Of a stretch of 64,000 nucleotides of DNA, positions 27,511-36,550 are shown piece after piece. The first letter of the stretch is position 1. Each line of letters opens with the position of its first letter. Source of the stretch: Arthrobacter sp. NtRootA1 (GTDB lineage Bacteria > Actinomycetota > Actinomycetes > Actinomycetales > Micrococcaceae). The notes beneath the pieces were generated by a model. It was not told the origin of the DNA. It saw only the letters and a list, made by a program, of their open reading frames with translations, and made no database searches. The stretch covers positions 4,774,001-4,838,000 of the forward strand of contig NZ_AP024630.1 of assembly GCF_019976975.1 (NCBI RefSeq), in the 5' to 3' direction. The translations under genes and the position numbers were made by a program.

Positions 27511-27978
27511 CGGGCGGCTAGAGCGATCCACGGCTGGTGGCACGGCTTCTTCAGCTTCGTGGATTCCGGGCCGCCGTCACACCGTCTTCGTGAGATGCTC
27601 GCGCTGCACCGCGCCGGATTCCTGAAGTTCCTGGGGCCGGGAATGTGGGTTCGCACCGACGAATCAACGGGCCGGTTTGTATCCGGCTCCTTCCAGTCAC
27701 CCGTGGTGGTGGATGCGTCCGCGTACATCGAGGCACGGCGGCCCTCGAGCCTCCGTGGAACGTTCGGCGAATCCCGCTTTGGCGGACCTGCACGACGCCG
27801 GATGGGGCACCGAGCAGAGGTTGCTCACCTCTGCGGATCCACACTCCACGGGCAAACTCCTGGTCTCCGGGAATCAAAGGGTCCTGTCCCCTGTTGGTAC
27901 TGCACAGAGCACTTTGTTTGCGGTGGGACCGTGGACGTCCGGTTGGGGCGCGGGAGCTTTTGCCCGCCCCAACTGAGT
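27511..27978 (+). pseudogene. Remnant of a FAD/NAD(P)-binding protein gene (3' part only)
   Basis: No intact gene, but two frames give a family-like C-terminal segment. About 27511-27750 reads SHRLREMLALHRAGFLKFLGPG and PVVVDASAYIEAR. After a frame change near 27760, about 27765-27978 reads ANPALADLHDAGWGTEQRLL and TLFAVGPWTSGWGAGAFARPN. This matches the end of the FAD-NAD(P)-binding family where WTSG-x-AFARP precedes a further tail. The 5' half is absent, there is an internal frameshift, and the reading stops exactly where family A repeat copy 3 begins (CCC AAC TGA). A decayed fragment cut by recombination at the repeat is the simplest reading. Family assignment is from memory. Confidence 0.55.
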
Positions 27979-28033
27979 CGCAGTTAAGCGCGTTTTGACC
28001 GCCCAAAACGCGCTCAGCTGCTACTTACTTGGG
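27968..28033. repeat. Dispersed double palindrome, family A, copy 3
   Basis: Left arm CCCAACTGAGTCGCA (27968-27982) and diverged right arm TGCTACTTACTTGGG (28019-28033), with the inner stem GCGCGTTTTG / CAAAACGCGC intact. It follows the gene remnant and supplies its in-frame stop. From here to 28149 no gene or clear promoter was recognised. Confidence 0.8.
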
Positions 28034-28149
28034 CTATATCTACGAAAGCGCGATCCCCGCGTCGGTCCCCTGCTGGAGGAACTCGCCGTTGACCCACTCC
28101 GCGCAAGCATTTGGCTTTCAGCAAGGATCTGGTCCGGCCCAGCTAAGCT

Positions 28150-29901
28150 ATGCGCATGGCCAACGAACCCATTGCAACAACTGCTGAAAAACTTGCCACC
28201 ATCCAGCAGGGGTACGCCCTGGAAGGTGCCACCATCGAGCTGGGTGCGGCGATCGTGGACGGTGAAATCCACAAGGAGGCCCAGGTCCGGCTCCCCTTGG
28301 CGATGATGAACCGCCACGGCCTCGTGGCCGGCGCCACCGGTACTGGCAAAACGGTCACGCTGCACATGATTGCCGAGCAACTCTCGACGGCGGGTGTTCC
28401 AGTTTTCCTCGCGGACATCAAGGGAGATCTTTCGGGACTGGCGACGGCGGCAACGGGCAGTGAAAAGTTGAGCGCACGCACTGAAGCCCTCGGCCAGCAG
28501 TGGCAGGGAAAGAACTTCCCCGTGGAATTCCTGAGCCTCGGTGGAGACGGCAACGGCATCCCCGTCCGGGCCACCATCACCTCGTTCGGGCCCATCCTGC
28601 TCTCGCGCATCATGGACCTCAATGAGACCCAGGAATCCAGCCTCCAGCTGATCTTCCACTTCGCGGACAAGAACAATCTGGAACTGATAGACCTCAAAGA
28701 CCTCCGGGCTGTGATCCAGTTCCTTACCTCGGACGAAGGCAAGGAACAGTTGGAGGACCTTGGCGGCCTCTCCAAAGCCACAGCGGGCGTAATCCTCCGG
28801 GAACTTGTTGGGTTGGAAGCCCAGGGCATGGAGAAGTTCTTCGGCGAACCGGAGTTCGATACCGCCGAACTCCTCCGCACCGCCCCCGACGGCCGAGGCG
28901 TCATCAGCTGCCTTGAGCTGCCCACCCTCCAGACCAAGCCCCTGCTGTTTTCCACGTTCCTCATGTGGCTCCTCGCTGATCTCTTCGAAGACCTTCCCGA
29001 AGCCGGCGACCTCGACAAACCCAAGCTCGTCTTCTTCCTGGACGAGGCTCACCTGTTGTTCAGCGACGCCTCCAAGGCCTTCCTTGATGCCATCACCACC
29101 ACGGTCAGGCTCATCCGGTCCAAGGGCGTGGGCATCTTTTTCGTCACCCAGACACCCAAGGATGTCCCTGCCGACGTCCTGGGCCAGCTTGCCAACCGGG
29201 TACAGCATGCCTTGCGTGCGTTCACCCCGGAGGACGCCAAGGCGCTCAAGGCCACCGTGTCAACGTTTCCCGTCAGCGACTACGACCTCGAAGAGACGCT
29301 CACCTCCGCGGGCATCGGTGAGGCCGTCATTACCGTGATGAACGAAAAAGGCGCGCCTACACCTGTTGCCCTCACCCGGCTGCGTGCCCCCGAGTCCGTG
29401 ATGGGCCCAAGCACCGATGACCTTGTCCGCAGCACCGTGGCCTCGTCCTCCCTTCTGGTCAAGTACGGGACAGCCGTAGACAACGTGTCCGCCTACGAGA
29501 AACTCCATGGCAACGCTGCGCCCTCCACAGGTGACGCCGCGCCGGGCTTGCCGCCGGTTCCGGGCAGTGTTCCGGTGGGTGGTTCCGCTTCGGGCGGTTC
29601 TGCCGGGGCGCCGTACGACATCGACGCCGAAGCGCGGCGCATCGAGGAAGAGATCCTCGGCCGCCCGAGTTCCCGTCCGGTCCCTGCGCCCTCCTCGTTT
29701 CCAGGGCCGTCCTCGTTTCCGCCAGCACCAGAACCGCAGCATGCCTCCCAGCAGGACGGCGGCATGTTCGGCGACCTTGCCGGGGCACTCGGCGGAGCCC
29801 TGGGCGGTGGGCTGAAGAGCATGGTCCGTTCCATGGGGACACAGCTTGGCCGCGACCTCGTGCGCGGCGTTTTCGGTACCTCCTCGCGGCGCCGCCGCTA
29901 G
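28150..29901 (+). CDS. HerA/YjgR-like ATPase (DUF853 family)
   Basis: A 583-residue P-loop ATPase of the HerA-FtsK type. Walker A is GATGTGKTVT near residue 62, Walker B is KLVFFLDEAHLLF near 295, followed by VGIFFVTQTPKDVPADVLGQL. The core to about residue 440 matches the YjgR/DUF853 family. The last 140 residues are Pro/Ser/Gly-rich linker (VPAPSSFPGPSSFPP) plus a glycine-rich amphipathic end with an RRRR tail. Family members are assumed to act on DNA, but the role is not established. ATG at 28150 or 28156; no clear ribosome site. A strong hairpin follows at 29921. Confidence 0.85.
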   Translation: MRMANEPIATTAEKLATIQQGYALEGATIELGAAIVDGEIHKEAQVRLPLAMMNRHGLVAGATGTGKTVTLHMIAEQLSTAGVPVFLADIKGDLSGLATAATGSEKLSARTEALGQQWQGKNFPVEFLSLGGDGNGIPVRATITSFGPILLSRIMDLNETQESSLQLIFHFADKNNLELIDLKDLRAVIQFLTSDEGKEQLEDLGGLSKATAGVILRELVGLEAQGMEKFFGEPEFDTAELLRTAPDGRGVISCLELPTLQTKPLLFSTFLMWLLADLFEDLPEAGDLDKPKLVFFLDEAHLLFSDASKAFLDAITTTVRLIRSKGVGIFFVTQTPKDVPADVLGQLANRVQHALRAFTPEDAKALKATVSTFPVSDYDLEETLTSAGIGEAVITVMNEKGAPTPVALTRLRAPESVMGPSTDDLVRSTVASSSLLVKYGTAVDNVSAYEKLHGNAAPSTGDAAPGLPPVPGSVPVGGSASGGSAGAPYDIDAEARRIEEEILGRPSSRPVPAPSSFPGPSSFPPAPEPQHASQQDGGMFGDLAGALGGALGGGLKSMVRSMGTQLGRDLVRGVFGTSSRRRR

Positions 29902-29920
29902 CCCTTTTTGGCTGTCAGAA

Positions 29921-29967
29921 GCCCGACGGCGGGTGGCGGCAAGAGTTGCTGACACCCGCCGTCGGGC
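29921..29967 (+). terminator. Hairpin terminator after the HerA-like gene
   Basis: GCCCGACGGCGGGTG (29921-29935) pairs perfectly with CACCCGCCGTCGGGC (29953-29967), a 15-bp GC-rich stem 19 bp after the stop. No T run follows, so intrinsic termination is plausible but not certain. Confidence 0.65.
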
Positions 29968-30046
29968 CCTACAGGAAGCGTCTTCGCAGGTCACGCCGAC
30001 GCCCTCATGCACGGCTATCGCTGCCGCGGCAGGTAACGTAAAGGGC

Positions 30047-31045
30047 GTGCAGTTGAGTCAAGCGATAGTCAGGACCGCAGCCGGATGGCTGCTCGGTCTG
30101 ATGCTTGCTGCCGCCGGAGCCATCGTCTGCATCAACCTGGTGAGCTCCTCCGTGGCCAGTCCGCAACAGCCTGTCCGGGAGTATTTGGATGCCTTACAAA
30201 AGGGCGAAGGCGAGCAAGCCCTGGGTCTGTTGCGAGCAAAAGTTCCCAGTGCGAATGCCGCCATGCTCGACGGCACGGCCCTTCAAACAGCCGCCTCAAA
30301 ACTGTCCGACATCAAACTCGGAAACGCCGAGTCCAGGGGCAGCAACCGTGTTGCCGTGCCCATGGACTACACGTTGGACGGTAACCGGCTCCATACCGAA
30401 TTCCTGATGGAGCGCACCGGGACCCAATGGTTGTTCTTCGGCAAATGGGCTTTCGTTCCCACCACGCTGCCCACCATTGAAGTCACCGTGGTCAACTCCA
30501 GCGAAGCAGCGCTCAACGGCGTCCCCGTGAACATGCCAAATGGCCACAACACCTTTGCCGTGTTCTATCCCGGCAAATACGAAGCCACCCTCAACGGCAC
30601 ATACTTCGAGGCTCCTCCTACCTCGGCCCTCGTTTCAACCCGGGACGGCGGCCAGGCCCCGCTGAACCTGCAGACGCGGTCAACCAAGGCCTTGAACGAA
30701 GCCGTCGCCGGCAAAGTCCGGGAATTCCTGGACACCTGTGCCGCCCAGGCCACCGAACAACAGCGCCTCCAACCTGATTGCCCGTTCTACCACGTCAGCA
30801 ATGCGCGCGTCGTGGACGGAACCATCAAGTGGGAAATTACCGAGTACCCCAAGATCACCATCGAGCCCTTCGGCGGCAAATGGGTCGTTGCCCCGCTCAA
30901 CGGCAAGGCAAGGGTTTCCGCCCGCGAGATCAATTTGTTCACCGGCTTGGTCAACGACCTCAACGTGGAGCACGATTTCAGCTTCACCACCCAACTGGAC
31001 ACGGACAACAACACGGTGACCGTCACACCCATGCTGACTTTCTAG
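30047..31045 (+). CDS. Hypothetical membrane-anchored extracytoplasmic protein
   Basis: About 332 residues from a GTG at 30047; the start is uncertain and the frame is open further upstream. One N-terminal membrane segment (TAAGWLLGLMLAAAGAIVCINLV) is followed by a long extracytoplasmic part with two NTF2/DUF4878-like stretches. VREYLDALQKGEGEQALGLL near residue 45 and FLDTCAAQATEQQRLQPDCPF near 235 both look like the start of such units. Two cysteines in the latter could form a disulfide. No enzyme motif is recognised. It follows a terminator-like hairpin and is convergent to the DUF559-type gene. Confidence 0.7.
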   Translation: MQLSQAIVRTAAGWLLGLMLAAAGAIVCINLVSSSVASPQQPVREYLDALQKGEGEQALGLLRAKVPSANAAMLDGTALQTAASKLSDIKLGNAESRGSNRVAVPMDYTLDGNRLHTEFLMERTGTQWLFFGKWAFVPTTLPTIEVTVVNSSEAALNGVPVNMPNGHNTFAVFYPGKYEATLNGTYFEAPPTSALVSTRDGGQAPLNLQTRSTKALNEAVAGKVREFLDTCAAQATEQQRLQPDCPFYHVSNARVVDGTIKWEITEYPKITIEPFGGKWVVAPLNGKARVSAREINLFTGLVNDLNVEHDFSFTTQLDTDNNTVTVTPMLTF

Positions 31046-31130
31046 GCCCCGCCGCACTGGCCCACCTTTCATCACCTGAGGCTCGCAGTCTGTGCTCGCG
31101 CCGGCCCCGAGCTGCCCAAAACTGGGCTGG

Positions 31131-31955
31131 TTACACCAAGCGGCCCCGACGAAGGACCTCACGTACGTGACGCAGCATCGCATCCGGCGTGTGGACCACA
31201 TCGTCGTAGAAGAACCTCAGCACGAGCAAGCCCTGGCGGATCGCCTCGTTGTCCCTCCGACGATCCTTCTTGAACTGACGCGGATTCAGATGGAACGCCA
31301 GCCCGTCGATTTCGATAATGAGGAAGCCCTCAAGGAGGAAGTCCACAGTTCCTACGCCGTCGATCCAGACCTGGGTCTCGGTCCGGATCCCCACATCCCT
31401 GAACAAGACACGCGCCAAGGTCTCGATCAAGGAACCCGCCCCACGATCAACTTTTGAAAGGACTTCACGGGCCCGCCCGCCCCGGTTGCCCACCAGGTGC
31501 CGCCGCAGGTATTCCACCGTGATGTCGCCGCGGATGAAGGCACTTTCGACCATCACCAGTGATTCCAACGCGGGCAGGCAAAGCAGCGCGTGCAACAGGA
31601 CATCCGGCAGTGCAACGAACGGTTCGCGCCGCGGCTGGGACAGGGGCAGGCGGTGGCTGACGCATCCGGTCGCCCGCCGGCCGTTGCTTTGCCAATAGTG
31701 GGGCTCGGTTGGTTGGTGAAGCAGCCATAGGCCATAACGGCCTGCGGCAGACGCGCACGTCAGTAGCGATCTCGCTTTGACTGCCGCGACAAACTCCGGA
31801 TCCGCACCAGGAAGGCCCAGCACTCCCCGCTCTACGCGCTCAATACAGCCTGCCCGCAGCGCCGCCCGAATCGCGGACTCACTGACGCCGCGGGAGTGCA
31901 CCTGCCTGTTCAAGGCGACGCCGCCCAGCTGTCGGAGTACCAGTTCTGCATCCAT
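31131..31955 (-). CDS. DUF559-type endonuclease-like protein with AbiEi-like N terminus
   Basis: 274 residues from the ATG at 31955, with GGGAGG 8 bp upstream. The N-terminal part (LGGVALNRQVHSRGVSESAI and AGCIERVERGVLGLPGAD) resembles the winged helix of AbiEi-type antitoxins and related proteins. The C-terminal third has a PD-(D/E)xK-like core: VDFLLEGFLIIEIDG, then the R-R-x-N region KKDRRRDNEAIRQGLLVLRFFYDDV, as in Vsr/DUF559 nucleases. Common in Micrococcaceae as a stand-alone gene of unknown role. No toxin partner is adjacent. Confidence 0.75.
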   Translation of the reverse strand: MDAELVLRQLGGVALNRQVHSRGVSESAIRAALRAGCIERVERGVLGLPGADPEFVAAVKARSLLTCASAAGRYGLWLLHQPTEPHYWQSNGRRATGCVSHRLPLSQPRREPFVALPDVLLHALLCLPALESLVMVESAFIRGDITVEYLRRHLVGNRGGRAREVLSKVDRGAGSLIETLARVLFRDVGIRTETQVWIDGVGTVDFLLEGFLIIEIDGLAFHLNPRQFKKDRRRDNEAIRQGLLVLRFFYDDVVHTPDAMLRHVREVLRRGRLV

Positions 31956-32067
31956 CCACACAGCCTCCCGCCAAGGCTAGGAAGGCCGGCAGTCCCAAAC
32001 CGGCGTATGTGGAGAAGTGGGCGCGGCAAACTGGCCCGGTTACGGAGAAGGGTGGGGGCATGAAGAA

Positions 32068-32102
32068 GCCCGGGTCCTCCCTCTCAAGAGTCAAACCCGG
32101 GC
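32068..32102 (-). terminator. Terminator of the thioredoxin/NHL gene
   Basis: On the minus strand GCCCGGGT and ACCCGGGC form an 8-bp stem 15 bp after the stop, followed by TTCTTCAT. A modest intrinsic terminator. Confidence 0.6.
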
Positions 32103-32116
32103 CAGTTCAGCAGGCT

Positions 32117-34090
32117 TTAGTCCATGCCACGGAGGTCGAGCACCAGCTCTGATTCACCGTCGGCCTGCAAAATAACCGGGATGCCCCAATCCTGCTGGTA
32201 CAGGTGGCAGGCTGCGTGGTCCGGAATCTCTCCGTCCTCGGTTTCAGGTCCGTCACAGGCGGCCGCACGGGCAGTGATGTGAAGGATGCCCTCGGGCACG
32301 TCGGGCGACAATTCGATGGTCCGCAACAGACCCACCGATGTCCCGCCTCCGGAGACCAGCAGTTCCGGAGGAGTGGAAGAGACCTTCATCTGCGTGGGGT
32401 CGCCCCAGCGGTCATCAAGCTTCTGCCCGGTGGGGGCCTTGAAGCGAACGGCCAGCTCCAGGGTTCCAGGTGTCACGGGGCTCTTGGGACGGTGCGTCTG
32501 GGACGCACCCTCATCCACCTGCTGGGCTTCCTTGGGGATCGGCACCAAAACCAGTTGATGCTTGTTTGACTCAACCACCACCAGTAGCGGATCACTATTG
32601 CTGTGGTTAACCACGACGACGTCACTCGGCTCAGCCAGGCCACGCGCCAACGTTGACACTGTCTTCGTCGCGGGATCGTACCGGCGAACGGCACCGTTGT
32701 AGGTATCGGCGATCGCTACGGAACCATCCGGCAGTACCGTGACCCCCAAGGGGTGCTGCAGGCGTGCCTCACTGGCGTCGCCATCACGGAATCCGAAGTC
32801 GAACAGACCTTGGCCGACGGCTGTCTCCACCGTCACGCCGGTTTCATCAAGCACCAAACGTCGCAGAGAGGAAGTCTCCGAGTCGGCCACCCAGATGTTG
32901 TCATCGGCATCAATGGCCAGGCCGGACGACTGGGCGAACCAAGCGTCCTCCGCTACGCCGTCCAACAGTCCTTCCAGGCCCGAGCCCGCCAGGATGGAAA
33001 CCTGGTTGGTTACGGGATCGAACGCAAAGATCTGGTGCGTTCCCGCCATTGCGATCACGACTCGCTGCAGCTTCGCGCTCCACACCACATCCCACGGCGA
33101 GGACAAGGAAACCCCGGTCCCGAGGCCAAGCACCCCGACGTCGATTGCGTCGGCAGCAAAGTCAGCCGGACCGCCGTCGTGGTGCTCGGACCAGGCGCCC
33201 GCGCCCGTCTCGGTGACACGGGCAGGACCGGCGTCGAGCAAGCGCTGCACACCGTTGCCGGCAACAGTCCGGACATGCCCTGAACTCAACGTCACCCCGC
33301 GAAGGCGGTGGTTCACGGTGTCCGCGACCACGGCGTCATAACCGAGCGTAGAAGCGAGCGCGGAGGGAAGAACAGCTATACCTTGCGGCTCGTTGAACTC
33401 GGCGGTGTCCGCTTGGCCGTCCGCGTACCCCTTGGTCCCGGAGCCAATAACCCGCTCAACGGTTTTCAGGTCCGGGTGGAGCTCCACCAGGCGGTGGTGC
33501 CCGGAGTCGACGACGAGGTAATTGCCGTTGGCCAACTGCGTCGTCTTGCCTGGGAAGCGCAAAGTGCCCGACGTCGGCACAGGAGCAACGTACGGACCGT
33601 TGCCCCGGTGGAGGGTCCCCTTTGCTTCGTGCTCAGCAACAAGTTCCTCAAGCAGCACGGCGAGGCCATCTGCGTGGCCTTCACCGGAAAGATGCGCCAC
33701 GATGTAACCCTCCGGATCAACAACCACCAGCGTGGGCCAGGCACGGGCTGTGTACGCCTTCCACGTGGCCAGCTCAGGGTCGTCCAGAACCGGATGATGG
33801 ATCTCGTAACGCTCCACGGCAGCAGCAAGGGCAACAGGATCGGCTTCGTGCTCGAACTTGGGCGAATGCACGCCGACTGTCACCAGGACATCAGAGTACT
33901 TTTCCTCAAGGGGCCGGAGTTCGTCGAGCACATGCAGGCAGTTGATGCAGCAGAAGGTCCAGAAGTCCAGCAGCACAATTTTGCCGCGCAGGGATTCCAG
34001 GTCTAGGGACTTACCGCCCGTATTGAGCCAGCCGCGGCCCTCCAGTTCGGAGGCCCGGACCCGGAGTTGGGTGCGTACGGTTTCGCTCAT
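32117..34090 (-). CDS. Thioredoxin-like domain / NHL-repeat protein
   Basis: 657 residues. The N terminus (about 1-155) is a TlpA/AhpC-like thioredoxin fold with the redox motif CINC in LLDFWTFCCINCLHVLDEL and the cis-Pro region ARAWPTLVVVDPEG. NHL/beta-propeller repeats follow (e.g. ANGNYLVVDSGHHRLVEL, SGLAIDADDNIWVADSETS, HPLGVTVLPDGSVAIADTYNG), then a beta-rich C-terminal domain of about 120 residues. No signal peptide is seen, so a cytoplasmic thiol-redox role is likely. Its ATG overlaps the stop of the CopD/CtaG gene, so the two are co-transcribed. Confidence 0.88.
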   Translation of the reverse strand: MSETVRTQLRVRASELEGRGWLNTGGKSLDLESLRGKIVLLDFWTFCCINCLHVLDELRPLEEKYSDVLVTVGVHSPKFEHEADPVALAAAVERYEIHHPVLDDPELATWKAYTARAWPTLVVVDPEGYIVAHLSGEGHADGLAVLLEELVAEHEAKGTLHRGNGPYVAPVPTSGTLRFPGKTTQLANGNYLVVDSGHHRLVELHPDLKTVERVIGSGTKGYADGQADTAEFNEPQGIAVLPSALASTLGYDAVVADTVNHRLRGVTLSSGHVRTVAGNGVQRLLDAGPARVTETGAGAWSEHHDGGPADFAADAIDVGVLGLGTGVSLSSPWDVVWSAKLQRVVIAMAGTHQIFAFDPVTNQVSILAGSGLEGLLDGVAEDAWFAQSSGLAIDADDNIWVADSETSSLRRLVLDETGVTVETAVGQGLFDFGFRDGDASEARLQHPLGVTVLPDGSVAIADTYNGAVRRYDPATKTVSTLARGLAEPSDVVVVNHSNSDPLLVVVESNKHQLVLVPIPKEAQQVDEGASQTHRPKSPVTPGTLELAVRFKAPTGQKLDDRWGDPTQMKVSSTPPELLVSGGGTSVGLLRTIELSPDVPEGILHITARAAACDGPETEDGEIPDHAACHLYQQDWGIPVILQADGESELVLDLRGMD

Positions 34091-36375
34091 CAGCGTCCTT
34101 CCAGCTTCGTGTTTCGTTCAGTCTTGCTGCTTGCTTCGCCAACGCTTCCCCTTGCGTGGCCTGTTGACGCGCTGTCCCCAGGAGCGGCGCCATCGGTCGC
34201 TTCAGTCGTTTGAGTAGTCATGGCCGTCGGGTTGGCTGAGGCCGGGCGGCCGGCCAACTTGGCATCGCGGTCAGCGAGCCGGGCAAACATATCGTTATAA
34301 GCACTGAGATCGGCGTCGTTATTCCTGTCGGCCGCACGGTCCACCCGTCGGGTCTCCCGCTCGTCCGAGCGTGACCACATGACGGCTACGCCAATTGCCA
34401 CCAACAAGGTGGGAACTTCACCAATGCCCCAAGCCACGGCACCACCCATTTGCTGGTCTGCAATGGCCGAGGCACCCCAGGTCCGGCCCAGGTTGCCGAA
34501 GTAGTCAGCAGCCAGCAGGCCAGTGCCGCCCATAATGGCCACGCCAAAGAACGCGTGGAACCCCATGGTTGCGAGGAGGAGCAGCAGGCGCATGGGATAC
34601 GGCGCACGTCGCGGCAGTGGATCACTGCCGATCATGCTGAGCACAAAAATGTAGCCCGTCAGCAGGAAGTGCACATTCATCAGCTCATGGCCTACGTGCT
34701 CCCGCATCGCCAGGCCGAAAAGGTCCGAGTAGTAGAACAGCACGATGGATCCCGCGAAGTTCGCAGCGGCGAACAGCGGATGAGTCACCACCTGCGAGAA
34801 CCGGGAGTGGACGAACAGGAGCAGCCACTCCCGAAGACCCCGCGAACCGTGCGCGCCTTCACCCCGGGAAGGGAGTGCACGCAGCGCGAGGGTCACCGGC
34901 GAACCCAACACCAGGAAGATCGGTGCCACCATGGTCAGGGCCATGTGATCCACCATGTGGGCAGAAAACAGTACGCGGCCATAGACAGCTGGCGGACCAG
35001 ACGTGATGTAGGTGAGAATCACCAGTCCAATCATCCAGGTCACTGTCTTGAACCAGGACCAGCTATCCCCGCGCTTGCGGATCTTGATGATCCCGAGGAT
35101 GTAGGACACGGCGCCGAATAAGGCCACTCCCACCCACAGCCAGTCAAAACGCCATTCCGTAAGCCAGCGCTCGGGGGTAAGTTCCGGCGGAAGTTCATAG
35201 CCGGACAGGATGAAGGCCGGCGAGGCGTCCGGTGCGTACGTGGTGGGCTGCGGCGGGGCCGAGCGCCCCAGCGCGACGGCGAGGCCCGACGTCGCGCCCA
35301 TCACCAGCAGCTCAACCAGAACCAGCTGCCACAGCACCCGGCGGGCAGACATCGAACCGCTCTTTCCCAGCTGAGGTATGACCCATTGACGATGCATGAA
35401 GCCGATGCCACCCAGCACCAGGGTGGCAAGTGCCTTGGCAAGGATGATTTGCCCATAGGCAGAGCCAAACAGATCGCCCAGGTTCGTCACGCGGATGGCT
35501 GCATTTATCACACCGGACGCAAACACCAGAACGAAAGCAAAGCCTGCCAGGGCCGAGAACCTTCGGAGAGTCGGTTCGGTGATGTCGCTCGTCCCAGACT
35601 TCCTGGAACCAGCGAGCAATCCGGAAAGGACTGCGAGCATGATGATGCCTCCCACCCACACGGAGACTCCAACCAGGTGAAGGCCCAGCGAGTTGATGGC
35701 GCCTTCGTGATCACTGGAGCTGGAGGAGTGACCGATCAGTGCGGTCGGAATCAGCCCGATCAGGGCAAGCAGGAGCGTAAAGGCGAGGCCAGTCAGCGAT
35801 CGGACGCCGAAGAGCGCGGTGGTGACAACCGCAGCAATGATGGTGATGGACAGCCAGGCCTTGCCCGTATCTATGTCCGTCATGAAGTACACCAGCGAGC
35901 GGGTGAATTCAGCGTCCCCGGAAAGTCCCTGACCCGCGACATCCGCGTAGGTCAATACCAGGACAGCTACGGCGGACAGCGTCCAAGCGGCACCTGCCGC
36001 CGCGGCAACGGCAAGGGCGCGTGCAAAAGCTGGATGCTCCGGAGCCTCCAGATCCTTTTCACGGGATCGCGACCCTCTGAGGTTCTTGGGCAGGATTCCG
36101 ACCGCGAAGATGAGGCCACCAATAACTGTCGCTATGGAAGCGTTGTGGACGGCTTTCGCCACCGGCAAGCCCCATCGAACCAGCGCACCGGGGTCCGAAA
36201 CCTGGCGGGCAGCAGAAGCACCGGAGAAGACGAGGGCAGCAGCCAAAGTCAGGAAGAGCACCGCCAGTCCAGCAAGCTGCCATGGGACGGAAATGCCCGT
36301 GACGGCATTGCCGCCCCGCGCTCCCGGCTTGGGAACAGGCGATGGGGCAGTTGCGGAGCTTCTTGCTGATGGCAC
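34090..36375 (-). CDS. Fused CopD copper-resistance / CtaG cytochrome oxidase assembly membrane protein
   Basis: About 761 residues with numerous membrane helices. The N-terminal half (to about residue 370) has the CopD-type core (GLHLVGVSVWVGGIIMLAVLSGL, then GVINAAIRVTNLGDLFGSAYG). The C-terminal half from about 400 is the CtaG/caa3 assembly domain with SAHMVDHMALTMVAPIFLVLG, whose histidines may bind copper, and HVGHELMNVHFLLTGYIF. The charged last 100 residues are cytoplasmic low-complexity sequence. The fusion is usual in actinobacteria and should move or hold copper for terminal oxidase assembly. GTG start without a strong site. Couples to the thioredoxin/NHL gene. Confidence 0.88.
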   Translation of the reverse strand: MPSARSSATAPSPVPKPGARGGNAVTGISVPWQLAGLAVLFLTLAAALVFSGASAARQVSDPGALVRWGLPVAKAVHNASIATVIGGLIFAVGILPKNLRGSRSREKDLEAPEHPAFARALAVAAAAGAAWTLSAVAVLVLTYADVAGQGLSGDAEFTRSLVYFMTDIDTGKAWLSITIIAAVVTTALFGVRSLTGLAFTLLLALIGLIPTALIGHSSSSSDHEGAINSLGLHLVGVSVWVGGIIMLAVLSGLLAGSRKSGTSDITEPTLRRFSALAGFAFVLVFASGVINAAIRVTNLGDLFGSAYGQIILAKALATLVLGGIGFMHRQWVIPQLGKSGSMSARRVLWQLVLVELLVMGATSGLAVALGRSAPPQPTTYAPDASPAFILSGYELPPELTPERWLTEWRFDWLWVGVALFGAVSYILGIIKIRKRGDSWSWFKTVTWMIGLVILTYITSGPPAVYGRVLFSAHMVDHMALTMVAPIFLVLGSPVTLALRALPSRGEGAHGSRGLREWLLLFVHSRFSQVVTHPLFAAANFAGSIVLFYYSDLFGLAMREHVGHELMNVHFLLTGYIFVLSMIGSDPLPRRAPYPMRLLLLLATMGFHAFFGVAIMGGTGLLAADYFGNLGRTWGASAIADQQMGGAVAWGIGEVPTLLVAIGVAVMWSRSDERETRRVDRAADRNNDADLSAYNDMFARLADRDAKLAGRPASANPTAMTTQTTEATDGAAPGDSASTGHARGSVGEASSKTERNTKLEGR

Positions 36376-36494
36376 CTATCCATTGTCCGTTACGTGCGGC
36401 TGCGCTGCGAATCGGGAACCATTTGGGGAGGAGAAGTGGGCACCGGCAAGCGGATGCCGCCTTGGTGTGCGGGACAAGTGATTGCTTAACGGCA

Positions 36495-36528
36495 AAAGGG
36501 ACGGCAACCAGTTGGTTGCCGTCCCTTT
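36495..36528 (-). terminator. Terminator of the HU gene
   Basis: AAAGGGACGGCAACCA (36495-36510) and TGGTTGCCGTCCCTTT (36513-36528) give a perfect 16-bp stem with a 2-bp loop. Read on the minus strand it ends in a TTTT run, as expected for a rho-independent terminator. Confidence 0.85.
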
Positions 36529-36550
36529 CAGGCGTTCGCCGAAGTTGGAA

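Noticed and set aside
28036-28149. Further gene remnant after family A copy 3
   Set aside because: A short frame reads RKRDPRVGPLLEELAVDPL but I recognise no family and the stretch is too short.
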